Source: Deltaproteobacteria bacterium (GTDB taxonomy: Bacteria; Myxococcota; Myxococcia; Myxococcales; 40CM-4-68-19). From it: a stretch of 46,459 bases of DNA. Within the stretch, counting starts at the first letter, position 1, and every line of letters begins with the position of its first letter. The translations under genes were made by a program, and so were the position numbers. The notes below the pieces were generated by a model. That model had not been told where the DNA came from. It searched no databases and worked only from the letters and a program-made list of their open reading frames with translations. The stretch covers positions 1-46,459 of the forward strand of contig VBKL01000056.1 of the NCBI GenBank assembly GCA_005879805.1, given 5' to 3'. Shown one piece after another: positions 33,794 through 41,750 of the stretch.

Positions 33794-35275
33794 TTGCACG
33801 CCGGGGCGCGATCCTTCACAAAGTATTTCGTGGTCCACCTCTTCGCCTGTCTTCTCTCCCTCGCCCCCCTCGACCGCGTCCACTCCCGCGGCGAGCTGAC
33901 CTGGGCCGGCGACCTCCAGGGCGGCGAGCCCTTCGTCTACCGTGACCCCCGCGACCCCTCCAGGCTCGAGGGCTTCGAGGTCCTCATCGCCGAGGGCCTC
34001 GCGAAGAGCCTTGGCGTCCGCCAGCGCTTCGTGCAGAACGACTGGAGCAACCTCATCCCTTCTCTAGTGCGTGGCGATTTCGACATCGCCATGAACGGGA
34101 TCGAGGACACCGAAGCGGTCCGCGCCCAGGCCCTCGTGACCCGCCCCTACTTCACCTTCAGCGAGCAGCTCGTCGTGCGAAAGGGCGCGCCCTTCCGGAC
34201 GCTCGCAGACCTGTCCGGCCACCGCGTCGGAACGCTGGCGAGCTCGCTGGCGCATTCCATCCTCCGCTCGCGCCCGGGGATGGAGTTGGTCCTCTACGGA
34301 GGGCAAGAGGAGCCGTACCGCGACCTCCAGCTCGGCCGCACCGACGCGGTGCTGCTCGATTCGGTAATCGCCGCCCGGTATGGGCTCACCAAGCCCGATC
34401 TCGCCCTTGCCGATCCCGACGTCGCCCGCGGCTCGTACGTCATCGCGGTGCGCAAGGACGAGGCCGACCTGCGCGATGCCCTCGACCGGGCGCTGACGCA
34501 GCTGGAGTCGAGCGGAGAGCTCTCGCGCATCTTCGCGCGCTACGGCCTGCCCGCCCAGCCCGCGCCGCGAGCGAGCGACGCGCCGGCTTCCACGCCCGAG
34601 CCGCAAGCGCGCTTCGACGAGGGACAGCTCGCGCTCTTCCTGCGCGGGGCGATCGTCACCCTGCTCGTCTCGCTCAGCTCGATGGCGCTGGCGGTGCCGC
34701 TCGGGCTCGTACTGGCCTTGCTGCGCCTCTATGGAAACCGGCTGGCCCGCGGCGCGGCCCACGGCTACATCGAGGCCTTCCGCGGAACTCCGGTCCTGCT
34801 CCAGCTCTACCTGCTCTACTACGGGCTCGCGCCCATCGTGCACCTCTCCGCGCTGAGCGCCGCCATCCTCGGCCTCGGCCTCAACTACGCGGCGTACGAG
34901 GCCGAGGTGCACCGCGCGGCAATCGCGGCCATCCCCGCGAGCCAGACCGAGGCAGCCGCCGCGCTGGGGATGAGCCGCCTCCAGGGTCTTCGCCTCGTGC
35001 TCCTTCCCCAGGCGCTGCGGACCGCGCTTCCGGCCATGACCAACGACCTCATCTCGCTCCTCAAGGACAGCTCGCTCGTCTCGGTCATCACGGTGGTGGA
35101 ATTGACCAAGCAGATGACGATCACCGCGGTGGACGTGCGCTCGTGGGCCCTGCCCGGAATCACCTGCGCCGCACTCTACTTCGCCATGAGCTACCCCCTC
35201 GCGCGAGTCGCAGCGCGCCTCGAGGCGAAACTCTTCCAGACGGAATCGCTCGAGCTGCAAGGAGCGCCGGCGTGA
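33794..35275 (+). CDS. Amino-acid ABC transporter, binding protein fused to permease
   Basis: A 493-aa fusion. After a signal sequence (about 1-30) comes a family-3 solute-binding domain (~32-255; RGDFDIAMNGIEDTEAVRAQ, FSEQLVVRKGAPFRTLADLSG). A Pro/Ala-rich linker (~257-275) leads to a HisM/GlnP-type permease domain (~278-480), with EAFRGTPVLLQLYLLYYGL and the EAA loop EAAAALGMSRLQGLRL ... LPQALR that contacts the ATPase. Polar amino acids are the likely substrates. The TTG at 33794 is used because it supplies a positively charged signal-peptide n-region; a GTG at 33830 is an alternative, and neither has a clear ribosome site. The stop overlaps the ATPase GTG by 4 nt. Confidence 0.85.
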   Translation: MHAGARSFTKYFVVHLFACLLSLAPLDRVHSRGELTWAGDLQGGEPFVYRDPRDPSRLEGFEVLIAEGLAKSLGVRQRFVQNDWSNLIPSLVRGDFDIAMNGIEDTEAVRAQALVTRPYFTFSEQLVVRKGAPFRTLADLSGHRVGTLASSLAHSILRSRPGMELVLYGGQEEPYRDLQLGRTDAVLLDSVIAARYGLTKPDLALADPDVARGSYVIAVRKDEADLRDALDRALTQLESSGELSRIFARYGLPAQPAPRASDAPASTPEPQARFDEGQLALFLRGAIVTLLVSLSSMALAVPLGLVLALLRLYGNRLARGAAHGYIEAFRGTPVLLQLYLLYYGLAPIVHLSALSAAILGLGLNYAAYEAEVHRAAIAAIPASQTEAAAALGMSRLQGLRLVLLPQALRTALPAMTNDLISLLKDSSLVSVITVVELTKQMTITAVDVRSWALPGITCAALYFAMSYPLARVAARLEAKLFQTESLELQGAPA

Positions 35276-36015
35276 GCGACGCGATCATCCGCGTCGAAAG
35301 CCTGCGCAAGTTCCACGGCAAGCGGGAGATCCTGCGCGGCATCGACGCCGAGGTGCGCCGGGGAGAGACCATCGCCATCGTCGGACCGTCGGGCGGCGGC
35401 AAGAGCACCTTCTTGCGCTGCCTCAACGGGCTCACCTCCTTCGACTCCGGGACGGTCTCGATCGCCGGCATGCGGCTCGAGGCCGCAACGCCTCCCGACG
35501 CCCCGTCGCTCCGCGCGCTGCGAGCGCGTGTGGGGATGGTCTTCCAGGGCTTCCACCTCTTTCCGCACCTGACCGCGCTGGAGAACATCTGCCTCGCGCC
35601 GCGGCATGTGCGGCACGAGTCGCCGGAAACCTTCCAGGCGCGGGGCAGAGCCCTGCTGGCGCGCGTCGGCCTCGCCGGCCGGGAACGAGCGCGCCCGATG
35701 TCGCTCTCCGGCGGCGAGCAGCAGCGCGTCGCCATCGCCCGGGCGCTGGCGATGGAGCCCGAGGTCCTCCTCCTCGACGAGCCGACCAGCGCGCTCGACC
35801 CGCAGATGCGCGGCGAGGTGCTGGCCGTCCTGCGCGACCTCGCCCGCGGCAACAGCACCATGCTGGTCGTCACCCACGAGATGGGATTCGCCCGCGCGGT
35901 CGCTTCGCGCATCTGGGTGTTCGACGACGGGCGCCTGGTCGAGGACGGACCGCCAGCGGAGGTGTGCGAGCGCCCCCGCAGCGAGCGTGCGCGCGCGTTC
36001 TTCGCGGCGGGCTGA
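35272..36015 (+). CDS. Amino-acid ABC transporter ATP-binding protein (GlnQ-like)
   Basis: A 247-aa ABC ATPase with Walker A GPSGGGKST (38-46), a Q-loop in VFQGFHLFPH, signature LSGGEQQRVAIARALA, Walker B VLLLDEPTSALDP and the switch His in VVTHEMGFAR. This order and spacing are typical of the polar amino-acid importer ATPases. The GTG start at 35272 has AAGGAG at good distance and overlaps the stop of the fused binding-protein/permease gene (GTGA). With that gene it forms a complete two-gene importer. It ends 5 nt from the convergent GT2 gene. Confidence 0.93.
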   Translation: MSDAIIRVESLRKFHGKREILRGIDAEVRRGETIAIVGPSGGGKSTFLRCLNGLTSFDSGTVSIAGMRLEAATPPDAPSLRALRARVGMVFQGFHLFPHLTALENICLAPRHVRHESPETFQARGRALLARVGLAGRERARPMSLSGGEQQRVAIARALAMEPEVLLLDEPTSALDPQMRGEVLAVLRDLARGNSTMLVVTHEMGFARAVASRIWVFDDGRLVEDGPPAEVCERPRSERARAFFAAG

Positions 36016-36020
36016 GAACT

Positions 36021-36773
36021 TCAAGCCGCCCGCGAAGGCTTGGAACCGTCCTCTTGGCCCGACCGCTTCCGGAAGGCGCGGATCGCCCAGACCTTCCACA
36101 GCGCCTCGAGCACGATGGCGCGGCTCATCTTGCTCCGGCCCACCCGCCGGTCGGCGAAGGTGATGGGCACTTCCACCACCCGGAACCCGCGCCGGATCGC
36201 ACGATAGGTCAGCTCGATCTGGAAGGCGTAGCCGGTGGAGGTGACGGTCGAGAGATCGATTCCCTCGAGCACCTCGCGCCGGAAGCACTTGAAGCCTCCG
36301 GTCAGGTCCTTGACCGACACGCCGAGGACGGTGCGGGCGTAGAGGCTGCCGGCGCGGCTCAAGAGCCGCCTCCCGAGGCCCCAGTGCACGGTGCCGCCGC
36401 CCCGGACGTAGCGGCTGCCGAGCACGAGATCCGCCTCGCGAGAAGCGGCGAGGAGCGAAGGCAGCGCCGCCGGATCGTGCGAGCAGTCGGCGTCCATCTC
36501 CAGCACCCGCCCATACCCCTCCGAAAGGGCGTGCGCGAAGCCCGCCAGATAGGCCCGCCCGAGACCGTCCTTGTGGGGCCGATGCAAGACCTTCACGCGG
36601 GAGTCGCGGCGCGCGAGCGCGTCGGCGACTTCCCCGGTGCCGTCCGGGGAAGAGTCGTCGACGATGAGGATGTCCACCTCCGGCGACGCGGCGAGGATCT
36701 CCGGAACGATCTTCGGCACGTTGTCGTGCTCGTTGTAGGTCGGCATCACGATCAGCGCGCGGCCCACGTTCAC
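36021..36773 (-). CDS. GT2 polyprenol-phosphate mannosyltransferase-like glycosyltransferase
   Basis: A 250-aa GT-A glycosyltransferase of the DPM1 type. It has the N-terminal ALIVMPTYNEHDNVP, then IVDDSSPDGTG, the metal site MDADCSHDP and GGGTVHWGLGRRLLSR, plus a cytosolic-length C-terminus with no transmembrane segments. Such enzymes make polyprenyl-phosphate mannose or glucose from a nucleotide sugar. It is the last gene of the lpx operon; its GTG overlaps the lpxB stop (GTGA). The context suggests a role in envelope glycosylation, for instance supplying a lipid-linked sugar for lipid A, LPS or protein modification. Confidence 0.85.
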   Translation of the reverse strand: MNVGRALIVMPTYNEHDNVPKIVPEILAASPEVDILIVDDSSPDGTGEVADALARRDSRVKVLHRPHKDGLGRAYLAGFAHALSEGYGRVLEMDADCSHDPAALPSLLAASREADLVLGSRYVRGGGTVHWGLGRRLLSRAGSLYARTVLGVSVKDLTGGFKCFRREVLEGIDLSTVTSTGYAFQIELTYRAIRRGFRVVEVPITFADRRVGRSKMSRAIVLEALWKVWAIRAFRKRSGQEDGSKPSRAA

Positions 36774-37921
36774 CCTGCCTTCCCGAGGACCCTGGCGATC
36801 TCCTCGGCGGCGCGCCGGGCGGCTCCAAGCGACCCCGAAGGAGCCAGCTCGTCGCGGACCGCGCGGAGGCCCTCGATCTGCCGCGAGCGCTCGGCGCTTC
36901 TCGAATCGAGGAGCGGCGCCGCGCTCTCGGCGATCCGCTCAGGCGTGCAGCGCGACTGTAGCAGCTCCGGCATCACGGCGCGGCCAGCGAGGAGGTTCGG
37001 CAGCGCCAGGTGCTTCACGCGAACGAGCAACCTCCCGAGGAGCCAGTTGATCCAGCTGGTCCGGTAGACGACCACCGCCGGCGCTCCAGCGAGCGCGGCC
37101 TCGAGCGTCGCCGTACCGGAGGTGACGATGGCGGCGTCGCAGGCGCGAAGGACGTCGAAAGCGCGCCCGGCGACGAAGACCGCATCCCGGGGAGCTTTGG
37201 CCGCGAGCTCCTCGCGCGAGATCGTCGGAGCGACGGGAACCACGAGCTGCAGCCCCTCGACTTGTCCCCGCAGTACCGTCGCCGCCTCGACCATCCGGGG
37301 AAAAATGCGCTCGATCTCGCCGCGGCGCGACCCCGGCAAGAGAGCTAGCACGGGGCGGCCTTCGTCGAGCCCCAGCGTCCGTCGCAAGTCCTCCCGGGCG
37401 GGCGCGGCTGCGGTCGACCGGACCGCGTCGGCAACCGGGTTCCCCACGTAGGTGGCGTTCACCCCAGAACGCTCGTAGAACGCCGCTTCGAAGGGGAGGA
37501 TGACGAGCATGCGCAGGACGTCGCGCGCGATCTGCCGGATCCGGTAACGCCGCCATGCCCAGACGCTCGGCCCGATGAAGTAGACGACCGGGATTCCCAG
37601 TGGGCGGAGCCGCTTCGCCAGGCGGAGGTTGAAATCGGGGCTGTCGATGAGGAGCGCGGCGCGCGGGGTGCGCTCCGCTGCGACGCGGCGAAGCATGCCG
37701 AGCGAGCGCCAGAGGCGCGGGATGGCCGGGATGACGTCGACCACACCCATCACGGAAAGGTCCTCGGCCCGCACGAGCGTTTCGCATCCTTCCTCGCGCA
37801 AACGCGGTCCGCCAGCGCCGAACGCGCTCAGGTCGGGAACCAGGGAGCGAAGCTCGCGCAGCACGGAAGCGCCGTGGGCGTCCGCGCTCGCTTCGATGGC
37901 AACGACGAGCAGCCCGGTCAT
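36770..37921 (-). CDS. lpxB: Lipid-A-disaccharide synthase
   Basis: A 383-aa LpxB of usual length. The N-terminal EASADAHGASVLRELR is the family's GE(A/V)SGD-type start in variant form (EASADAHG). The SPDFNLRLAKRLR, FIGPSVWAWRRYRI and LLPGSRRGEIERIFP blocks are typical, with the late CDAAIVTSGTATLEAAL in the donor site. It condenses UDP-2,3-diacylglucosamine with lipid X to give lipid A disaccharide phosphate. Its ATG overlaps the lpxI stop (ATGA). Confidence 0.95.
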   Translation of the reverse strand: MTGLLVVAIEASADAHGASVLRELRSLVPDLSAFGAGGPRLREEGCETLVRAEDLSVMGVVDVIPAIPRLWRSLGMLRRVAAERTPRAALLIDSPDFNLRLAKRLRPLGIPVVYFIGPSVWAWRRYRIRQIARDVLRMLVILPFEAAFYERSGVNATYVGNPVADAVRSTAAAPAREDLRRTLGLDEGRPVLALLPGSRRGEIERIFPRMVEAATVLRGQVEGLQLVVPVAPTISREELAAKAPRDAVFVAGRAFDVLRACDAAIVTSGTATLEAALAGAPAVVVYRTSWINWLLGRLLVRVKHLALPNLLAGRAVMPELLQSRCTPERIAESAAPLLDSRSAERSRQIEGLRAVRDELAPSGSLGAARRAAEEIARVLGKAG

Positions 37922-38727
37922 GCACCGGGCCCGAAGCCCTCGACGGCGATTCCGGCCCGGTCCGCGGCTGCGAGAAGCTCCTCGCGGTCGAGGAGGAGGG
38001 TCTTGCCCGCCTCGACGACGAGCGCGGAACAGCGTGCCGCTTCCATCGCGGTCAAGGTCTGGGGTCCCACCGCGGGAACGTCGAAGCGCAGATCCTGTTG
38101 CGGCTTGGAGGTCTTCACCACCACGGCGCCTTCACGCGCGAGCGAGCCAGCCCGGGCGATACACGCATCGGTACCCTCGATCGCCTCGACGGCAACGACC
38201 ACGCCGCGCCGGACCACCACCGTCTGCCCCACATCGCAGGCGCCGAGGGCGCGCGCTACCCCGATGCCCACCTCCGCGTCGGCGCGCTGCTCGGCGCTCA
38301 GCTTGCGCGACCCCACCGGCCCCGCGGGAGCTATTAGATCTGGCACGTAGGGCAGCGGGGACACCACCCGCAGGCCTTCCTGCTCGAGCGCTGCCGCCAC
38401 GGCGCGGAGCGCAGCATCGTCTCCGAGCGAGCGCAGCTTGGAGAACGCTTTCACGGCCATCCAGTCGAGCCGCAGATCGAAGAGCCGCAGCTTGCGAATG
38501 CCGCCGCACAAGACCACTTCGCCGCAGCCCCCGTCTCGCAGGGCGCGCGCGATGGCCCCGAGCTGGCCGAGCTTCACCCAGCGCAGCGCGGAGACGTGCC
38601 GTTCCAGCTCGGGATCGGTCTCGCCTTCGTGGGCCGCGGCCACCACTTGTCTTCCCGAGCGCGCTACCGCCTGGGCGAAGAGCAGCGGAAAGCGACCCGA
38701 GCCGGCGACGAGGCCGATCGGCTGCAT
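37918..38727 (-). CDS. lpxI: UDP-2,3-diacylglucosamine pyrophosphatase, LpxI type
   Basis: A 269-aa LpxI. The N-terminal IGLVAGSGRFPLLFA and the C-terminal FDVPAVGPQTLTAMEAA block are the family's signatures, as are VDIGQT-like CDVGQTVVV and EGTDACIARA. LpxI hydrolyses UDP-2,3-diacylglucosamine to lipid X and UMP, replacing LpxH in alpha-, delta-proteobacterial and related lineages. It lies in the operon between lpxA and lpxB with ATGA overlaps on both sides, the canonical position for this lineage. Confidence 0.95.
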   Translation of the reverse strand: MQPIGLVAGSGRFPLLFAQAVARSGRQVVAAAHEGETDPELERHVSALRWVKLGQLGAIARALRDGGCGEVVLCGGIRKLRLFDLRLDWMAVKAFSKLRSLGDDAALRAVAAALEQEGLRVVSPLPYVPDLIAPAGPVGSRKLSAEQRADAEVGIGVARALGACDVGQTVVVRRGVVVAVEAIEGTDACIARAGSLAREGAVVVKTSKPQQDLRFDVPAVGPQTLTAMEAARCSALVVEAGKTLLLDREELLAAADRAGIAVEGFGPGA

Positions 38728-39497
38728 CAGCGCGCGATGCCCCTCTGCGTGCCTTCCAGGAAAGAGACGAAGTGGTCGATCTCGGGGTGCCCTTGGAACT
38801 CGGCGCGCACCTGGGCGATGGCCTCCCGGAGCCCCATCTTGGAGCGGAAGACGAGCTTGTAGACCGCTTTCACGCGGGAGATGGCGTGCTCGTCGAAGTG
38901 CGCGCGGGAGAGGCCGACGGTGTTGATACCCACCACTTCGGCGCGGTTGCCGTGCACCGTGCAATAGGGCGGCACGTCCTGGGTGACCATCGCCCCGCCG
39001 GAGATGAAGGCCAGCCGCCCGACGCGGGTGAACTGGTGCACGCCGGAGAGCCCGCCGAAGATGACGCGGTCCTCGACCACCACGTGTCCGCCGAGGGCGG
39101 TGCTATTGGCGAGGACGCAGTTGTCGCCGAGCTGCACGTCGTGGGCGACGTGGCTGTTCGCCATCATCAGGCAGCGATTCCCAATCCGCGTCACCCCGCC
39201 GCCCGCCGCCGTGCCGAGGTGGACGGTGATGAATTCCCGGAACTGATTGCCATCGCCGATGACGATCTTGGTGGGCTCTCCCGCGTACTTGAGATCCTGC
39301 GGGATGGCGCCAATGGCGGCGAGCTGGAAGACCACGTTGTCCGCCCCCATCGTCGTGTCGCCTTCGATGACGGCGTGCGGCCCTACCCGCGTGCGCGGCC
39401 CGATCTTCACCTTGGGCCCGATCACCGCGTACGGCCCTACCTCGACCGAGGAATCGAGCTCGGCGTGCCGATCGACGACGGCGGTCGGATGGATCAC
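38727..39497 (-). CDS. lpxA: Acyl-ACP--UDP-N-acetylglucosamine O-acyltransferase
   Basis: A 256-aa left-handed beta-helix acyltransferase. The hexapeptide repeats run from IHPTAVVDRHAELDSSVEVG onwards, with the catalytic-type His in NSHVAHDVQLGDNC and the C-terminal helical domain (YKLVFRSKMGLREAI). It transfers an (R)-3-hydroxyacyl chain from ACP to UDP-GlcNAc as the first step of lipid A synthesis. The start is GTG at 39497, overlapping the fabZ stop (GTGA). Confidence 0.95.
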   Translation of the reverse strand: MIHPTAVVDRHAELDSSVEVGPYAVIGPKVKIGPRTRVGPHAVIEGDTTMGADNVVFQLAAIGAIPQDLKYAGEPTKIVIGDGNQFREFITVHLGTAAGGGVTRIGNRCLMMANSHVAHDVQLGDNCVLANSTALGGHVVVEDRVIFGGLSGVHQFTRVGRLAFISGGAMVTQDVPPYCTVHGNRAEVVGINTVGLSRAHFDEHAISRVKAVYKLVFRSKMGLREAIAQVRAEFQGHPEIDHFVSFLEGTQRGIAR

Positions 39498-39949
39498 GGC
39501 GTCCCCTTCCGGTCGGCGATGCTCGCCATCATCTCCGCCTCGCTCGCCAGCTGGCCGTCCACCTTCGCCTCGCCGGTGAGGCGCCAGATGGGTCCCTTCT
39601 GCCGCTCGACGCGCACGTGCAGGTCGAGGCGGTCGCCGGGAATCACGACGCGGCGGAACTTCACCTTGTCGAACGCCATTAGATAAATGACCTGCTTCTT
39701 CGGATCGAACGGCCGGCTCTCGTGCGCGAGCAGCCCTCCCGCCTGGGCCATCGCCTCGAGCTGAAGGACTCCGGGCATCACCGGCATGCCGGGAAAGTGG
39801 CCGAGGAAGAACTCCTCGTTCACGGTCACGTTCTTGTAGGCGTGGATCCGCTCGCCCTTGACCAGCTCCACCACGCGGTCGACGAGGAGAAAGGGATACC
39901 GGTGCGGCAGCGCGGCGAGGATCTTCGCGATGTCGAGCGGTACGTCCAA
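39494..39949 (-). CDS. fabZ: 3-hydroxyacyl-ACP dehydratase
   Basis: A 151-aa hot-dog dehydratase. The catalytic histidine motif GHFPGMPVMPGVLQLEA is complete, and YPFLLVDRVVEL and DKVKFRRVVIPGD are typical. It dehydrates 3-hydroxyacyl-ACP in fatty-acid elongation and competes with LpxA/LpxD for the same substrate, which explains its place in the lpx operon. The start is TTG at 39949, set by GAGGAGG six bases upstream. Confidence 0.95.
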   Translation of the reverse strand: MDVPLDIAKILAALPHRYPFLLVDRVVELVKGERIHAYKNVTVNEEFFLGHFPGMPVMPGVLQLEAMAQAGGLLAHESRPFDPKKQVIYLMAFDKVKFRRVVIPGDRLDLHVRVERQKGPIWRLTGEAKVDGQLASEAEMMASIADRKGTP

Positions 39950-39955
39950 GAAGGA

Positions 39956-39962
39956 CCTCCTC
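39956..39962 (-). promoter_or_regulatory. Ribosome binding site fixing the fabZ TTG start
   Basis: GAGGAGG on the minus strand with six bases to the TTG codon. It lies in the 33-nt lpxD-fabZ gap, the only sizable gap in the lpx operon apart from those around skp. Confidence 0.7.
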
Positions 39963-39982
39963 GAAAGCGGGCGCGGCCGAAC

Positions 39983-41053
39983 CTATTTGCGACGGGCGAT
40001 CTCCTCAAGTTCCTTCACCCGCTCCTCGAGCTTGCGAACCTGCCGGAGCAACTCGGGTACCTTCGGCAGCGACACCGACATGCGTAGCCACTCGCGGTGC
40101 GGCATGGCGGGATAACCGCTGTACGTCTCACCATCGGGTATGTCGTGCGCGACCCCCGATTGCGCGCCAACGCGAGCGCCGTCGCCGATGCGTAGATGGC
40201 CAACGATGCCTGCCTGCCCGGCGAGAATGGCGCCCTTGCCGATCTCGGTGGAACCGGAGATCCCCACCTGTGCGACCACCAGGGAGAGCGCTCCGATACG
40301 GACGTTGTGGGCGATCTGGACCAGGTTGTCGACCTTGGTCCCTCGGCCGACGACAGTTTCGCCGAGGGTGGCGCGATCGACGCAGGTGCAGGCGCCGAGC
40401 TCCACGTCGTCCTCGATCCGGGCGATCCCTGCCTGCGGCACCTTGCGGTGCATCGGACCGTCGTCGTCCCCCTCGATGTCGAAGGCGAATCCGAATCCGT
40501 CCGACCCGACCACCGCGTTGGGTTGCAAGATGACGCGATCGCCGAGCACGCACCGCTCGCGCACCACCGCGCCGCTGTGGAGGATGCAGGAGCTTCCCAC
40601 CCGCGCCTCGTCGAGGACGCGAGCGCCCGGATGCAAGATGGTCCGCGGGCCGATGCGCGCTCCGCGGCCCACCACGCAGAGCGGTCCGATCGAGGCCGTC
40701 GGATCGATCTCCGCGCCGGTGCCGACCGACGCCCCGGGATGGATGCCCGCGAGCGGCCGATCTTCCGGATTGAAGATGGCGCTCGCCTTGGCGAAGGAGA
40801 CGTACGGCTGCGAAGCGACCAGCTTCGACGCCGCGGCGGGGGCGTGGCCGGCCGCGTCTTCGGCGAGGATCACCGCACAGGCGCGGGTAGCTTGCAGCTC
40901 TTTGCGGTAGCGGGGGTTGGCGTAGAACGCGACGTCTTCTGCTCCGGCATCCTCGAGCGGACGGACGGCCCGCACCCGACGGGATCCGTCGCCGCGCACC
41001 TCGGCGCCGATGCGCCGCGCCAGCTCGTCGAGGGTGAGCGGCCCTTGCGCCAC
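39983..41053 (-). CDS. lpxD: UDP-3-O-(3-hydroxyacyl)glucosamine N-acyltransferase
   Basis: A 356-aa LpxD. An N-terminal uridine-binding domain (1-~100) includes [17 protein letters not shown]. It is followed by a long left-handed beta-helix of hexapeptide repeats, with the active His region [12 protein letters not shown] and the [11 protein letters not shown]-like block preceded by [13 protein letters not shown]-terminal coiled segment ([19 protein letters not shown]) closes the trimer. It N-acylates UDP-3-O-acylglucosamine. The GTG start overlaps the skp TAG by one base (TAGTG). Confidence 0.95.
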   Translation of the reverse strand: MAQGPLTLDELARRIGAEVRGDGSRRVRAVRPLEDAGAEDVAFYANPRYRKELQATRACAVILAEDAAGHAPAAASKLVASQPYVSFAKASAIFNPEDRPLAGIHPGASVGTGAEIDPTASIGPLCVVGRGARIGPRTILHPGARVLDEARVGSSCILHSGAVVRERCVLGDRVILQPNAVVGSDGFGFAFDIEGDDDGPMHRKVPQAGIARIEDDVELGACTCVDRATLGETVVGRGTKVDNLVQIAHNVRIGALSLVVAQVGISGSTEIGKGAILAGQAGIVGHLRIGDGARVGAQSGVAHDIPDGETYSGYPAMPHREWLRMSVSLPKVPELLRQVRKLEERVKELEEIARRK

Positions 41054-41646
41054 TACTTCTTTCCGGTCGGCGCCGATTTTGCCGGCGCGGGCGCGTCGTT
41101 CTTCTTCGCCGCGGTCTTCGGGGCCTGCCCCTTCTCGCCCGCTCCGAATCGATCGTTGTAGCGGCGCACCACCTCGTTGGTGATGTCGGCGGCCTGCGGA
41201 GCGAAGAGCAGCGACGCCTTGTCCATCACGAAAGCGATCGACTCGCGCTCGGCGATCTCGGCCACCACGGTGTTGAGCTTCTGCAGGATGCTCGCCATGG
41301 CCTGCTGCTCCTTGCCGGCCAGGTCTTCTTGAAGCTCGCTGGCGCTCTTGCGCGTGTCGACGAGGAGCTTCTGGAACTCCTCCTGCTTCTTCTTCTTCGC
41401 GTCGTCGGAGAGCACGGCCTGCTGCTTGTCGTACTCCTGCTGCATCTTCTCCAGATCCTGGCTCTTCTTGTCGATCTGGGCCCGGCGCGTCTCGAACTCG
41501 CCCTTCAATCGGTTGCGCGCGGCCTTCCCTTCCTCGGTTTCCTGGATGGCGCGCTGGACGTCGACGTACCCGAACTTCTGTGCCCGGGCCGCGAAGGCCG
41601 AGGCGGAGACGGCAAGGAGCGAGGCGGCGAAAAGAGTGCGGCGCAT
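41053..41646 (-). CDS. skp: OmpH/Skp-family periplasmic chaperone
   Basis: A 197-aa exported OmpH/Skp protein. The signal peptide ([22 protein letters not shown]) is followed by [17 protein letters not shown], then a long charged coiled coil (~45-130: [21 protein letters not shown]), and [22 protein letters not shown] before a Lys/Ala/Pro tail. Skp forms trimeric jellyfish-shaped chaperones that carry unfolded outer-membrane proteins to BamA. AGGAG lies upstream of the ATG at 41646. The long open frame that appears to join it to bamA is a by-product of the bamA frame changes, not a fusion. Confidence 0.93.
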   Translation of the reverse strand: MRRTLFAASLLAVSASAFAARAQKFGYVDVQRAIQETEEGKAARNRLKGEFETRRAQIDKKSQDLEKMQQEYDKQQAVLSDDAKKKKQEEFQKLLVDTRKSASELQEDLAGKEQQAMASILQKLNTVVAEIAERESIAFVMDKASLLFAPQAADITNEVVRRYNDRFGAGEKGQAPKTAAKKNDAPAPAKSAPTGKK

Positions 41647-41750
41647 TTGCTGTGATCTCCTGAGGAGAAAAGCTCGCGAAGCTAAGAGGAGTTGCGAGGG
41701 TACGTCAAGCGAGTAGGACGCGGTAGGCGGCCCGGCGCGGACATTACCCT

